NCBI GenBank assembly: GCA_900753095.1
Contig: CAADXT010000087.1
Span: 1 to 35,089 of the forward strand
DNA: 35,089 nt
Direction of reading: 5' to 3'
Source: Eggerthellaceae bacterium
Lineage (GTDB): Bacteria; Actinomycetota; Coriobacteriia; Coriobacteriales; Eggerthellaceae
A model generated the notes under the pieces. That model worked only from the letters and a program-made list of their open reading frames with translations. It did not search any database and was not told where the DNA came from. The position numbers and the translations under genes were made by a program. Position 1 is the stretch's first letter, and each line of letters opens with the position of its first letter. Shown here piece after piece: positions 23,689-30,604 of this stretch.

Positions 23689-24483
23689 ATGGAAACAAAA
23701 CCGCCTCTTATCGAGCTTCATGACGCCGTGGTGCGCCGCAAGGGAAAAGAGATCTTGAACGTTGAGGATTTCACCTTAGAGCAAGGCGAGAGCATCGCCC
23801 TCATCGGCCCAAACGGTGCGGGCAAGTCAACGTTCATTCACCTCATCACCCGCGAGGTGTTCCCCCTGCACCGCGACGAGCCGCCAGTACTGTTCAAAGG
23901 CAAGGCGTTGGTGACGCTCGATGAGGTGAAGCAATGCCTGGGCATTGTTTCGTCCACCATGCAGGACCAGATCACTGTGCATCTCTCGGCGCTTGAGGTA
24001 GTGTACGGCGGTCTGTTCGGCGTTCTGGGTGTGCCCCGCCGCCACACCATGACCGAATCGGGCAAGGAGAAGGCACTGCGTGCTTTGGAGTTTCTGGGTA
24101 TGAAGGATTACGCCGACCACGACATTATGACGATGTCTTCCGGCCAGGCGCGCCGTGTGCTTATTGCGCGTGCCCTTATCCACGACCCTGAGGTGCTGGT
24201 GTTCGACGAGCCCACCACCGCGCTCGACCCGGAAGGCATGTACTTCGTGCGCAAGGCGATGCGCGACTTGGTGGCTGCCGGCAAGTCGATCATTTTGGTA
24301 ACCCATTACCCTGAGGACATCATCCCTGAAATCAAGCGTGTGGTGATGATCAAGGAGGGCAAGCTCTACGGCGATAAAACCAAGGAAGAAGCCCTTACTA
24401 CCGAGTGCGTTTCCGACCTTTTTGGGGTTCCGCTAAAAATATTGTCAGAAGATGGCTATTTTTCTCTTGTCAGCCGGTACTAG
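23689..24483 (+). CDS. Solitary ABC-type ATPase (YlmA/ModF-like)
   Basis: A 264-residue ABC ATP-binding protein with all catalytic motifs: Walker A GPNGAGKST (40-48), Q-loop region near MQDQ, signature MSSGQARRV (about 148-156), Walker B VLVFDEPTTALD and the switch histidine in VTHYPEDI. The signature has SSGQ instead of the usual LSGGQ. No permease or binding protein is encoded next to it, so its partner is unknown. Its length and internal spacing resemble B. subtilis YlmA and half of E. coli ModF. ATG 23689 has AGAAAGGC upstream. No terminator follows; the promoter of the next tRNA lies in its final codons. Confidence 0.87.
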   Translation: METKPPLIELHDAVVRRKGKEILNVEDFTLEQGESIALIGPNGAGKSTFIHLITREVFPLHRDEPPVLFKGKALVTLDEVKQCLGIVSSTMQDQITVHLSALEVVYGGLFGVLGVPRRHTMTESGKEKALRALEFLGMKDYADHDIMTMSSGQARRVLIARALIHDPEVLVFDEPTTALDPEGMYFVRKAMRDLVAAGKSIILVTHYPEDIIPEIKRVVMIKEGKLYGDKTKEEALTTECVSDLFGVPLKILSEDGYFSLVSRY

Positions 24484-24496
24484 GATGGTGTAAAGT
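24467..24496 (+). promoter_or_regulatory. Promoter of tRNA-Ser(GGA), overlapping the end of the ABC gene
   Basis: TTGTCA (24467-24472), 18-bp spacer, TAAAGT (24491-24496). The predicted start is about 25 nt upstream of the tRNA. The -35 lies inside the last codons of the preceding gene. Confidence 0.6.
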
Positions 24497-24528
24497 ACAT
24501 CCTTGCATGCGCGGGAAGCGCTGCAGCT

Positions 24529-24621
24529 GGAGAGATGTCCGAGTCTGGCTTAAGGAGCACGATTGGAAATCGTGTATACGCCAAAAGCGTATCTGGGGTT
24601 CGAATCCCCATCTCTCCGCCA
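24529..24621 (+). tRNA. tRNA-Ser (anticodon GGA)
   Basis: 93 nt with CCA encoded. Acceptor GGAGAGA pairs with TCTCTCC, and the discriminator is G, as required for serine. The anticodon loop TTGGAAA gives GGA. A long variable arm (TACGCCAAAAGCGTA) is present, and the T loop is GTTCGAATC. A terminator follows. Confidence 0.97.
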
Positions 24622-24631
24622 GTGATTTTTC

Positions 24632-24661
24632 GAAAGCGCCTGTTTCGGGCGCTTTCTTTTT
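24632..24661 (+). terminator. Terminator after tRNA-Ser(GGA)
   Basis: GAAAGCGCC (24632-24640) pairs with GGCGCTTTC (24648-24656), followed by five T residues. Confidence 0.9.
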
Positions 24662-24691
24662 CACCGGCCCTTTGCGGCCGATACATACTTT

Positions 24692-24784
24692 GGAAGGGTG
24701 GCAGAGCGGCTGAATGCGGCGGTCTCGAAAACCGTTTTACCGGTACTCCCGGTAACGAGGGTTCAAATCCCTCCCCTTCCGCCA
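24692..24784 (+). tRNA. tRNA-Ser (anticodon CGA)
   Basis: 93 nt with CCA encoded. Acceptor GGAAGGG pairs with CCCTTCC and the discriminator is G. The loop CTCGAAA gives anticodon CGA, which reads UCG. The long variable arm (TACCGGTACTCCCGGTAA) confirms class II. No convincing promoter was found just upstream, so it may depend on read-through or a weak local promoter. Confidence 0.96.
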
Positions 24785-24790
24785 GGGTTT

Positions 24791-24819
24791 AAAAGGTCTG
24801 CCTTCGGCAGACCTTTTTT
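24791..24819 (+). terminator. Terminator after tRNA-Ser(CGA)
   Basis: AAAAGGTCTGCC (24791-24802) pairs with GGCAGACCTTTT (24806-24817); the apex can form a C(UUCG)G loop. A T6 run follows. Confidence 0.93.
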
Positions 24820-25186
24820 CGTATGAGACGCTATGACGCTGCGCGGGCATCTGACGGCACATCTGGCTTTCAATCGGTCGGGGCGGCACGTAGGCCAGCC
24901 CCTTCCTCTTTCAAGCCAGCTGTACTCGTCAGCTGCCCGCTCGCTGACTTGCTGGCGCATGCCCCAAGGTTGTTAACGCCCTTTGGGCGTTCGGCGAATT
25001 CGCTTTGCTCTTCGCCTTTGGCCCGGCAACCTTCGGAGCCTGAGCGTGCCCACCCCGGCCCCGAAGGCGGACGAACGTAGCGCTTCGTGGATGGGTTGTG
25101 GTCGTTGGCGGAGTTTGGTTGGTGCTGGGCTTGCCGCGAGGGTACACTGGGCAGCATTGGTTTGAGGAAATAGGGAAAGGACAACC
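24820..25186. other. Structured non-coding stretch of unlike composition
   Basis: No credible gene is present. The stretch is rich in short inverted repeats: AACGCCC/GGGCGTT around TTT (24977-24993), GGCGAA/TTCGCC (about 24996-25019), and others with CCGAAGG/CCTTCGG. Its triplet pattern is unlike the neighbouring genes. It may be a dispersed intergenic repeat or a decayed sequence. A weak promoter, TTGGTG (25119-25124) with TACACT (25143-25148), precedes the next gene. Confidence 0.5.
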
Positions 25187-25678
25187 ATGGTTGATCGTGT
25201 GGTAGATCCCGAAAACGATATTCCCGTCGAAGACATCGACGATACGTTGAAAGCCGTTATCGTTTCCGTGCTTAACGAAGCGGCCGACAAGATGGAGGAA
25301 GGCAAGGACGTTATCCCCTTTACGGGGCTTGCGGTGAAGGAAAACCTTTTCATCGAGACTCATCCGGGCGACGATGCCGAGGAATGCTTCCTTGCAGCGC
25401 GTAAGGAGGTTCAGGGCGCCCGCGGTGCTACGGCGTACGCCTTCTGCTATGACGGTTACGTCGACACCGACGAGGGGCAGAAGGACGCCCTTATCGCCGA
25501 AGGCGGCTTGCCCGGCGAAGAAGAGGGCTATGCGTTCGGCTACCTGTACGACGAAGAGGGCATCGATCGCGAAGTCGTCTACATCGGCCCTGCACCGAAC
25601 TTCATGGAGAACCTCAAGCTCGAGCTTGAGGTAGAGGGTACCCTCGACCCTGCCGCCGAGGCGGAATCCGAGGAATAG
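25187..25678 (+). CDS. Acidic hypothetical protein
   Basis: I do not recognise this 163-residue protein. It is strongly acidic throughout, lacks a signal peptide or membrane segment, and ends in an Ala/Glu tail (DPAAEAESEE). Two aromatic stretches look alike: ATAYAFCYDGYVDTDEG and EEGYAFGYLYDEEG, suggesting a duplicated strand. Evidence for coding is an ATG (25187) behind AAAGGACAACC, regular third-position GC bias matching neighbours, and a strong terminator 12 bp after the stop. It is probably cytoplasmic and monocistronic. An antisense open frame of 327 codons covers the same stretch but lacks any signal. No function is proposed. Confidence 0.8.
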   Translation: MVDRVVDPENDIPVEDIDDTLKAVIVSVLNEAADKMEEGKDVIPFTGLAVKENLFIETHPGDDAEECFLAARKEVQGARGATAYAFCYDGYVDTDEGQKDALIAEGGLPGEEEGYAFGYLYDEEGIDREVVYIGPAPNFMENLKLELEVEGTLDPAAEAESEE

Positions 25679-25690
25679 CAAGCTTGGAAA

Positions 25691-25728
25691 AGAAGGTGCT
25701 GGCGAATCTGCCGGCGCCTTCTTTTTTT
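25691..25728 (+). terminator. Terminator after the acidic protein gene
   Basis: AGAAGGTGCTGGC (25691-25703) pairs over 13 bp with GCCGGCGCCTTCT (25710-25722), with two G-U pairs. A T-run to 25728 follows. Confidence 0.93.
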
Positions 25729-25925
25729 GCTCGCAGGCAGCATCGCGCTTGGACGCCTTCGCTGCCTTTTCGCAGGGCCTTCCTTCCGCTTTCGCATTCA
25801 TTTCAGGTTCATAAGGTAGCTTCATCGCGGGATCGATGAGGGTAATGTGTGCAAACCGTGAGTTCTTGCTACACCGTTGCCCCCTTCCTTGCTTGGTTTG
25901 GTACTCTAGCAAGGCTAAATTTCCT

Positions 25926-25953
25926 GCTTCGGGAAAGCCTTTAACCCCGAAGC
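25926..25953 (+). promoter_or_regulatory. Hairpin in the rpsF leader, candidate S6:S18 autoregulatory site
   Basis: GCTTCGGG (25926-25933) pairs with CCCGAAGC (25946-25953) around a 12-nt loop, 24 bp before the rpsF ATG, and a CCG follows the stem. Many bacteria use a leader hairpin with an exposed CCG to bind the S6:S18 dimer. The match here is by position and general shape only. The rest of the 299-bp gap before rpsF shows no gene and only a poor promoter candidate near 25877-25907. Confidence 0.35.
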
Positions 25954-25977
25954 CGTAAGTCCAGAGGAGGTGAACTG

Positions 25978-26271
25978 ATGAAGGCTTATGAACTCTTGTA
26001 TTTTGTAGCTCCGTCTATCGACGAAGAATCTCGTCTCGCTGTTATGAAGCGTATCGAGGCCGCCCTCGCAGAAGGTAACGGTGTCGTTGATAATGTTGAT
26101 AACTGGGGTAAGCGCAAGCTCGCTTACGAAATCAACGGTCTGACCGACGGTGATTACACCCTTATCGATTTCCATGCAGAGCCCAGCAACATTGCTGAAC
26201 TCGACCGCGTTCTCCGCATCTCCGATGCAGTTGTACGCCACATGATCGTTGCTCGCACCGATCGCGATTAA
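25978..26271 (+). CDS. rpsF: 30S ribosomal protein S6
   Basis: A 97-residue protein of the S6 family, which pairs with S18 on the 30S platform. MKAYELLYFVAPSIDEESR, NWGKRKLAYEINGLTDGDYTLIDFHAEP and ELDRVLRISDAVVRHMIV are typical. ATG 25978 has the best ribosome-binding site in the window (AGGAGGTGA). It is first in rpsF-ssb-rpsR-rplI, the conserved operon order. Confidence 0.97.
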   Translation: MKAYELLYFVAPSIDEESRLAVMKRIEAALAEGNGVVDNVDNWGKRKLAYEINGLTDGDYTLIDFHAEPSNIAELDRVLRISDAVVRHMIVARTDRD

Positions 26272-26328
26272 TTTTTACGGAAATCAAAAGGTGGACGGAT
26301 ATGTCCACGTTGTGAAAGAGGTATTGAT

Positions 26329-26784
26329 ATGAGCATCAATCGAGTTGTAATCAGCGGAAACCTTACTCGTGACCCCGACCTGCGTTCTACCGCAAGCGGC
26401 ATGCCTGTTCTTGGCTTCGGCGTTGCTGTCAACGACCGCCGCAAGAATCAGCAAACGGGTGAGTGGGAGGACTACCCCAACTTCATCGATTGCACTATGT
26501 TCGGTGCTCGTGCCCAGAGCGTTTCCCGCTTCCTTTCCAAGGGCAGCAAGGTAGCCATCGAAGGCAAGCTTCGTTGGAGCCAGTGGGAGCGCGATGGCCA
26601 GAAGCGCAGCAAGATCGAAGTCATTGTTGACGAGATCGAGTTCATGACCAGCCGCAACGATAGCGCTCCGCGCGCTGCGGCTCCCATGGCAGCTCCTATG
26701 GCACAGGCACCCATGCCGGCAGCAGCTCCTATGGCCGCTCCCGTGGTAGACGCCTCGGTATACGACGACGACATCCCGTTCTAA
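26329..26784 (+). CDS. ssb: Single-stranded DNA-binding protein
   Basis: Binds single-stranded DNA during replication and repair. The 151 residues comprise an OB fold (about 1-108) starting MSINRVVISGNLTRDPDLR and including FIDCTMFGARAQSVSRFLSKGSKVAIEGKL. An Ala/Pro/Met-rich linker (about 113-142) with repeated AAPM units follows. The acidic tip DDDIPF recruits partner proteins. ATG 26329 follows AAAGAGG. A 6-bp hairpin GTGGAC/GTCCAC (26291-26308) lies in the gap after rpsF and might modulate SSB relative to S6. The position between rpsF and rpsR is conserved. Confidence 0.97.
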   Translation: MSINRVVISGNLTRDPDLRSTASGMPVLGFGVAVNDRRKNQQTGEWEDYPNFIDCTMFGARAQSVSRFLSKGSKVAIEGKLRWSQWERDGQKRSKIEVIVDEIEFMTSRNDSAPRAAAPMAAPMAQAPMPAAAPMAAPVVDASVYDDDIPF

Positions 26785-26803
26785 TCATTCGAAAGAGGTT
26801 TAC

Positions 26804-27064
26804 ATGTCTGACTACACTAAGCAGCCTCGTCGAAAGTATTGCCAGTTCTGCAAGGATCATGCGGAATACGTCGACTACAAAGACACCCAGATGCTGCGCA
26901 AGTATGTTACTGACCGTGGGAAGATCAAGCCCCGCCGCGTTACGGGCGCTTGCACCCAGCACCAGCGCGATATCGCTAATGCCGTAAAGCGCGCACGCGA
27001 AATGGCTCTTATGCCTTACGCTGTGCCTGCAGTAAGCGGCCGCGGCGATCGCCGTAATCGCTAA
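26804..27064 (+). CDS. rpsR: 30S ribosomal protein S18
   Basis: An 86-residue basic protein that forms a dimer with S6. RRKYCQFCKDHAEYVDYKDTQMLRKYVTDRGKIKPRRVTGAC is diagnostic. It keeps the C-x-x-C pair plus a further Cys, as in zinc-type S18. Its start ATG 26804 has AAAGAGG upstream and lies 19 bp after ssb. The C-terminus, MPYAVPAVSGRGDRRNR, is slightly extended. Confidence 0.97.
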   Translation: MSDYTKQPRRKYCQFCKDHAEYVDYKDTQMLRKYVTDRGKIKPRRVTGACTQHQRDIANAVKRAREMALMPYAVPAVSGRGDRRNR

Positions 27065-27076
27065 GAGGAGGATGAA

Positions 27077-27604
27077 ATGAAAGTTATCCTTCTTTCTGAA
27101 GTAAAGAACAAGGGCGGCGAAGGCGACGTTGTAGACGTAGCTCGCGGCTTTGCAAACAACTATCTGCTTCCCCAGGGCAAGGCTGTTCTGGCCACCAAGG
27201 GTAATCTGAAGCAGCTCGAGCAGCGCAAGCACAACATCGCTGCTCGCGAAGAGAACCGCATCGCTGACGCTAACAGCATGAAGGCTCAGCTCAAGGCTCT
27301 CACCGTTAAGGTTGAGGTTCGCGTAGGCGAAGAGGGCGTTCTCTTCGGTTCCGTAACCTCTCAGATGGTTGCCGACGCTGTTAAGGCTCAGGCTGGTCTC
27401 GACATCGACCGTCGTCGCGTTGAGATCAAGAACGCCATCAAGTCTGCTGGCGAGCACACCGTTGCTGTTTCCCTGTACCGCAACATCAAGGCTGACCTCA
27501 CCCTTCTCGTAGGTGACGAGGCAACCTTCGCTGCTCCTGCTGAGGAAGTTGCTGAAGAAGAAGCCGTAGAGGCTGAAGAGGCAACCGAGGAAGCTGCTGA
27601 GTAA
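27077..27604 (+). CDS. rplI: 50S ribosomal protein L9 with acidic C-terminal tail
   Basis: L9 binds 23S rRNA near the L1 stalk. MKVILLSEVKNKGGEGDVVDVARGFANNYLLPQGKA is the family N-terminal domain. A central helix and the C-terminal domain follow (VEVRVGEEGVLFGSVTSQMVADAVKAQ). The usual length is near 150 residues. Here 175 residues include about 25 extra Glu/Ala-rich ones at the end (AEEVAEEEAVEAEEATEEAAE). ATG 27077 follows AGAGGAGG, 12 bp after rpsR. It is the last gene before a group of hairpins. Confidence 0.96.
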   Translation: MKVILLSEVKNKGGEGDVVDVARGFANNYLLPQGKAVLATKGNLKQLEQRKHNIAAREENRIADANSMKAQLKALTVKVEVRVGEEGVLFGSVTSQMVADAVKAQAGLDIDRRRVEIKNAIKSAGEHTVAVSLYRNIKADLTLLVGDEATFAAPAEEVAEEEAVEAEEATEEAAE

Positions 27605-27607
27605 TGC

Positions 27608-27685
27608 AAAAGCGGCGTTCAATGAACGGCGCTTTATTCATGTGAGACGCTATCGTGCTGTGAACGATAGCGGCGCCGCATGAAT
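27608..27685. repeat. Two adjacent inverted-repeat structures downstream of rplI
   Basis: The first pairs AAGCG..CGTTC with GAACG..CGCTT with one internal mismatch (27608-27636) and is a weak terminator. The second is nested: ATTCATG (27636-27642) pairs with CATGAAT (27679-27685) and encloses CGCTATCG/CGATAGCG (27648-27655 and 27665-27672). Confidence 0.6.
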
Positions 27686-27690
27686 ATTTC

Positions 27691-27736
27691 AAGCCCATAA
27701 GGTGGCATGATGCCGGCCTTATGGGCTTTTTCTTTT
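27691..27736 (+). terminator. Terminator of the rpsF-rplI operon
   Basis: AAGCCCATAAGG (27691-27702) pairs perfectly with CCTTATGGGCTT (27717-27728), followed by TTTCTTTT. The remaining 220 bases to dnaB hold no gene. Candidate -35/-10 pairs such as TTGAAG (27890-27895) and TATCAT (27911-27916) have a short 15-bp spacer and are weak. Confidence 0.88.
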
Positions 27737-27955
27737 CCACGCTTGCTGGAACCGCACCTGCCAACTTCCTTGTTTGCATGGCGGCTCGCGTGTGCGCCTT
27801 CGCCTGTCGGTTAGGAGCACATCTCCAATACTTTTCAGTAGGCATAAGGGGTATGCGAAGTGCGCTCGTAATGGTTGGTTGAATTTCTGTTGAAGAGTGC
27901 CCTATGACGGTATCATTGGAATGTTGAAGATTCGAATCCACTAGGAGCACGCCCC

Positions 27956-29323
27956 ATGCCTGAAAACAATCAGCCCGCTTCTGAAGCGCGTAAGTCTTTG
28001 CCTCAGAACATCGAGGCTGAGCAGACGGTTCTGGCAGCATGCTTGCTCTCTACCGGCGTGTTCGAAGAGGTTTCACTTAAGCTGAAGCCTGAAAGCTTCT
28101 TCCGGCCTGCCCATAAGATGATTTTCGAGACGATGCGCGAGATGAACTCCCGCTCGATTCCTATCGATGTCATCTCGGTTTCCGACAACCTGAAAGCGGC
28201 TGGTCAACTTGAGGCGGTTGGTGGGCAGCAGTACTTGCTTGAGCTTGCCGACAACACCTTCGCCTTCACCAGCTGGCAGCATCATGCTGAAATCGTAAGC
28301 CGCGATGCTATCCGCCGCGAGCTGCTTATGAGCGCTGCGCAGATTACCTCGCTTGCCTACGACTCCCCCGCGGATCCGAAAGAGCTTATCTCACAATCCG
28401 AGGCGGCGCTCTTCGGCGTTACCGAGCAAACCGTCAACTCGAGCTTCAAGGGCATTCAGGAATTGCTGGTTGAGGCAAACGAGGAAATTGCTGAGATGGG
28501 CAACCGCGAGGGGCAGCTTCAGGGCGTTCCCACGGGCTTCATTGACGTGGACAAGCTGTTCTGCGGCTTACGCCCCGGTAACCTCATCATTTTGGCGGCG
28601 CGCCCTGCCGTTGGCAAAACGTCGTTCGCTATGAACCTTGCCGCCAATGCGGCAAAGGCCGGCTCGCCGGTGGCGTTCTTCAGCTTGGAAATGAGCTCCA
28701 ATGAAATCACCCAACGCCTGCTGGCGGCGGAAGCTGGTTTGGCGCTTTCCCGTATGCGCAACGGCCAGCTCACCGAAGGCGACTGGAGCCAGCTGATCCA
28801 GGCTTCCAGCGATCTTTCCAACTGCGAGCTGTACGTTGACGATTCGGCGGGCCTTTCCATCGTTGAGTTGCGCACCAAGGCCCGTCGCATGATGCGCAAC
28901 AAGAAGAACGGCCTGATCATCGTCGATTATCTGCAGCTTATGCAGCCGGTTATTCCCCATCCCAACAACCGCGCCGTTGAAGTTGCTGAGATTTCGCGTG
29001 GCTTGAAGGTGCTTGCCAAAGAGCTTGAAGTGCCCATTATCTCGCTTTCCCAGCTTTCCCGTGGCGTTGAATCGCGTACCGATAAACGCCCTATGCTCTC
29101 TGACCTGCGAGAATCGGGCTCTATCGAACAGGACGCCGACATCGTTATGTTCATCGACCGAAGCACCACAGAAGCTGAGGCCGAATCGGACAGCCGTCCG
29201 GATTGGGGCATGGCGGAGCTTATCGTAGCGAAGAACCGTAGCGGTCCGACCCGCGATATTCCCCTGACGTTCATTCCCGAGTTCACCAAGTTCACCAATC
29301 ATTTCGACGATTCGCGTTACTAG
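27956..29323 (+). CDS. dnaB: Replicative DNA helicase DnaB
   Basis: Hexameric 5'-3' helicase of the replication fork. It has 455 residues, no intein. The N-terminal domain begins KSLPQNIEAEQTVLAACLLS. The RecA-like C-terminal domain has Walker A ARPAVGKTSFA near residue 216, FFSLEMSSNEITQRLL, Walker B LIIVDYLQLM and the motif DLRESGSIEQDADIVMFIDR. ATG 27956 follows AGGAG. It is preceded by its own non-coding region with a terminator, so it is probably not co-transcribed with rplI. It is followed 21 bp later by the YhaO-like gene. Confidence 0.97.
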   Translation: MPENNQPASEARKSLPQNIEAEQTVLAACLLSTGVFEEVSLKLKPESFFRPAHKMIFETMREMNSRSIPIDVISVSDNLKAAGQLEAVGGQQYLLELADNTFAFTSWQHHAEIVSRDAIRRELLMSAAQITSLAYDSPADPKELISQSEAALFGVTEQTVNSSFKGIQELLVEANEEIAEMGNREGQLQGVPTGFIDVDKLFCGLRPGNLIILAARPAVGKTSFAMNLAANAAKAGSPVAFFSLEMSSNEITQRLLAAEAGLALSRMRNGQLTEGDWSQLIQASSDLSNCELYVDDSAGLSIVELRTKARRMMRNKKNGLIIVDYLQLMQPVIPHPNNRAVEVAEISRGLKVLAKELEVPIISLSQLSRGVESRTDKRPMLSDLRESGSIEQDADIVMFIDRSTTEAEAESDSRPDWGMAELIVAKNRSGPTRDIPLTFIPEFTKFTNHFDDSRY

Positions 29324-29344
29324 CAAAACGGAAGGTCGCCCAGG

Positions 29345-30604
29345 TTGAGCACGATTTCGTTCATACATGCAGCAGACTTGCACCTAGGGGCACCGTTCAA
29401 GGGCCTTCGTGCGAGTTCGCCGCTCTGGGCCGATGTACTGTTGAGCGCCATTCCGGACGCGTATCGCCGCATCGTCGACACTGCGGTAGAAAAGCGCGTG
29501 GACTTTGTGGTTATCGCAGGTGACATCTTCGACGATTCGCGTCCTTCGTACGCTGATTTCTCGCTGTTCGTCCAAGGCTTGAGGAAGCTTCAAGAGGCTG
29601 ATATTCCAGTGTACTTTGTGACGGGCAATCACGACCCCTTCACCTCGTGGGACAACGGTTTTTCGTCGTTACCTGCAAACGCCCATTTGCTCGGTGCGGG
29701 AAAGCCGGGATTCGCGGTGTACCGCCACGATGGCGAGCCGCTGGCGTTGATCGGCGGTCGCGGGTATTTCAACCAATCGTGGCCCTCCGATATTGATATT
29801 TCGGAAGGTGTTTCACGTGAAACAGCCCAACGCGAATTGGGGGTTGAGGCACCGTTTATGATCGGGGTTCTTCATACGGGCCTCGACATCGACCCAACCC
29901 GTTCCCCGGTTTCACCCCATACGCTGCTCGCCCGCGATGTCGATTACTGGGCATGCGGTCATGTTCATCAGCCTCGTTTGATCCCCGATGCCAGGAGCCC
30001 ACGCATTGCCTTTTCCGGATGCCCGCAGGGCAGGAGCGCGGTGGAAACAGGTGCGCACGGGGTGTATCAGGTTACCCTTTCGCAAGGATGCCCCGCTAAG
30101 GCTGATTTTCTGCCCATGGCTCAGGTTGAATGGTGTCGCTTGGAGGTTGACGTTTCCAAGTGCGCAACCGTTGCCGAGGCTCAAGAGCGCATAGTTTCAG
30201 CTCAATTCGCAGCAAATGCCGATGCGTGCTGCCAGAGGATGATATTTCGTGTGACACTCACGGGCGCCACCTCCTTTCATGCTCGTCTTGACGCTCATGT
30301 GCTCGAAGAGGTGCGCCAGGCGATCAACGATTCGTATCCGTTTTTCTTCATCGATGCCATCCAAGGGCGAACCTCTGCCTTGCTCGACGAGGCAGCGCTT
30401 CGCGCAGAGGGGCTGTTCCCCTTGGTGTTCCTCTCCGAGCTCGACCGCTACCGCAACGGCATTCCTTCGACGGTCCAAGGCGTGGAAGACGAGTTCTGCA
30501 GCCGCGATCTGCCTTTGCCGAAAACGCTTAGTCGCGTTATGCCTTCCTTGTGCGATGAGGCGCAGACGCTCGTGATGGATTTGCTGGGAAGCGAGGGGCA
30601 ATGA
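29345..30604 (+). CDS. YhaO/SbcD-like metallophosphoesterase (DNA repair exonuclease)
   Basis: Calcineurin-like phosphoesterase of 419 residues with all five metal motifs: DLHLG (11-15), GDIFD, GNHD, GVLHTG and GHVHQP. It probably forms a Mre11/Rad50-like nuclease complex with the next gene. The start is TTG 29345, since FIHAADLHLGAPFKGL is the family N-terminus and no ATG fits; GGAAGG lies upstream. A perfect parS (29809-29824) is embedded at codons 155-160 and encodes V156-S-R-E-T160. It overlaps the next gene by 4 bases (ATGA). The length and the C-terminal region match YhaO better than SbcD. Nuclease activity is inferred from family. Confidence 0.88.
   Translation: MSTISFIHAADLHLGAPFKGLRASSPLWADVLLSAIPDAYRRIVDTAVEKRVDFVVIAGDIFDDSRPSYADFSLFVQGLRKLQEADIPVYFVTGNHDPFTSWDNGFSSLPANAHLLGAGKPGFAVYRHDGEPLALIGGRGYFNQSWPSDIDISEGVSRETAQRELGVEAPFMIGVLHTGLDIDPTRSPVSPHTLLARDVDYWACGHVHQPRLIPDARSPRIAFSGCPQGRSAVETGAHGVYQVTLSQGCPAKADFLPMAQVEWCRLEVDVSKCATVAEAQERIVSAQFAANADACCQRMIFRVTLTGATSFHARLDAHVLEEVRQAINDSYPFFFIDAIQGRTSALLDEAALRAEGLFPLVFLSELDRYRNGIPSTVQGVEDEFCSRDLPLPKTLSRVMPSLCDEAQTLVMDLLGSEGQ
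29809..29824. promoter_or_regulatory. parS: parS site inside the yhaO-like gene
   Basis: TGTTTCACGTGAAACA is a perfect 16-mer, about 17 kb past the dnaN start. It is the farthest parS from parAB in this window. Confidence 0.88.

Noticed and set aside
24929..25912. 327-codon minus-strand frame over the acidic protein gene
   Set aside because: Runs through the plus-strand terminator at 25691-25728 and the structured gap. The plus-strand gene has a ribosome-binding site and the terminator, this frame has neither.
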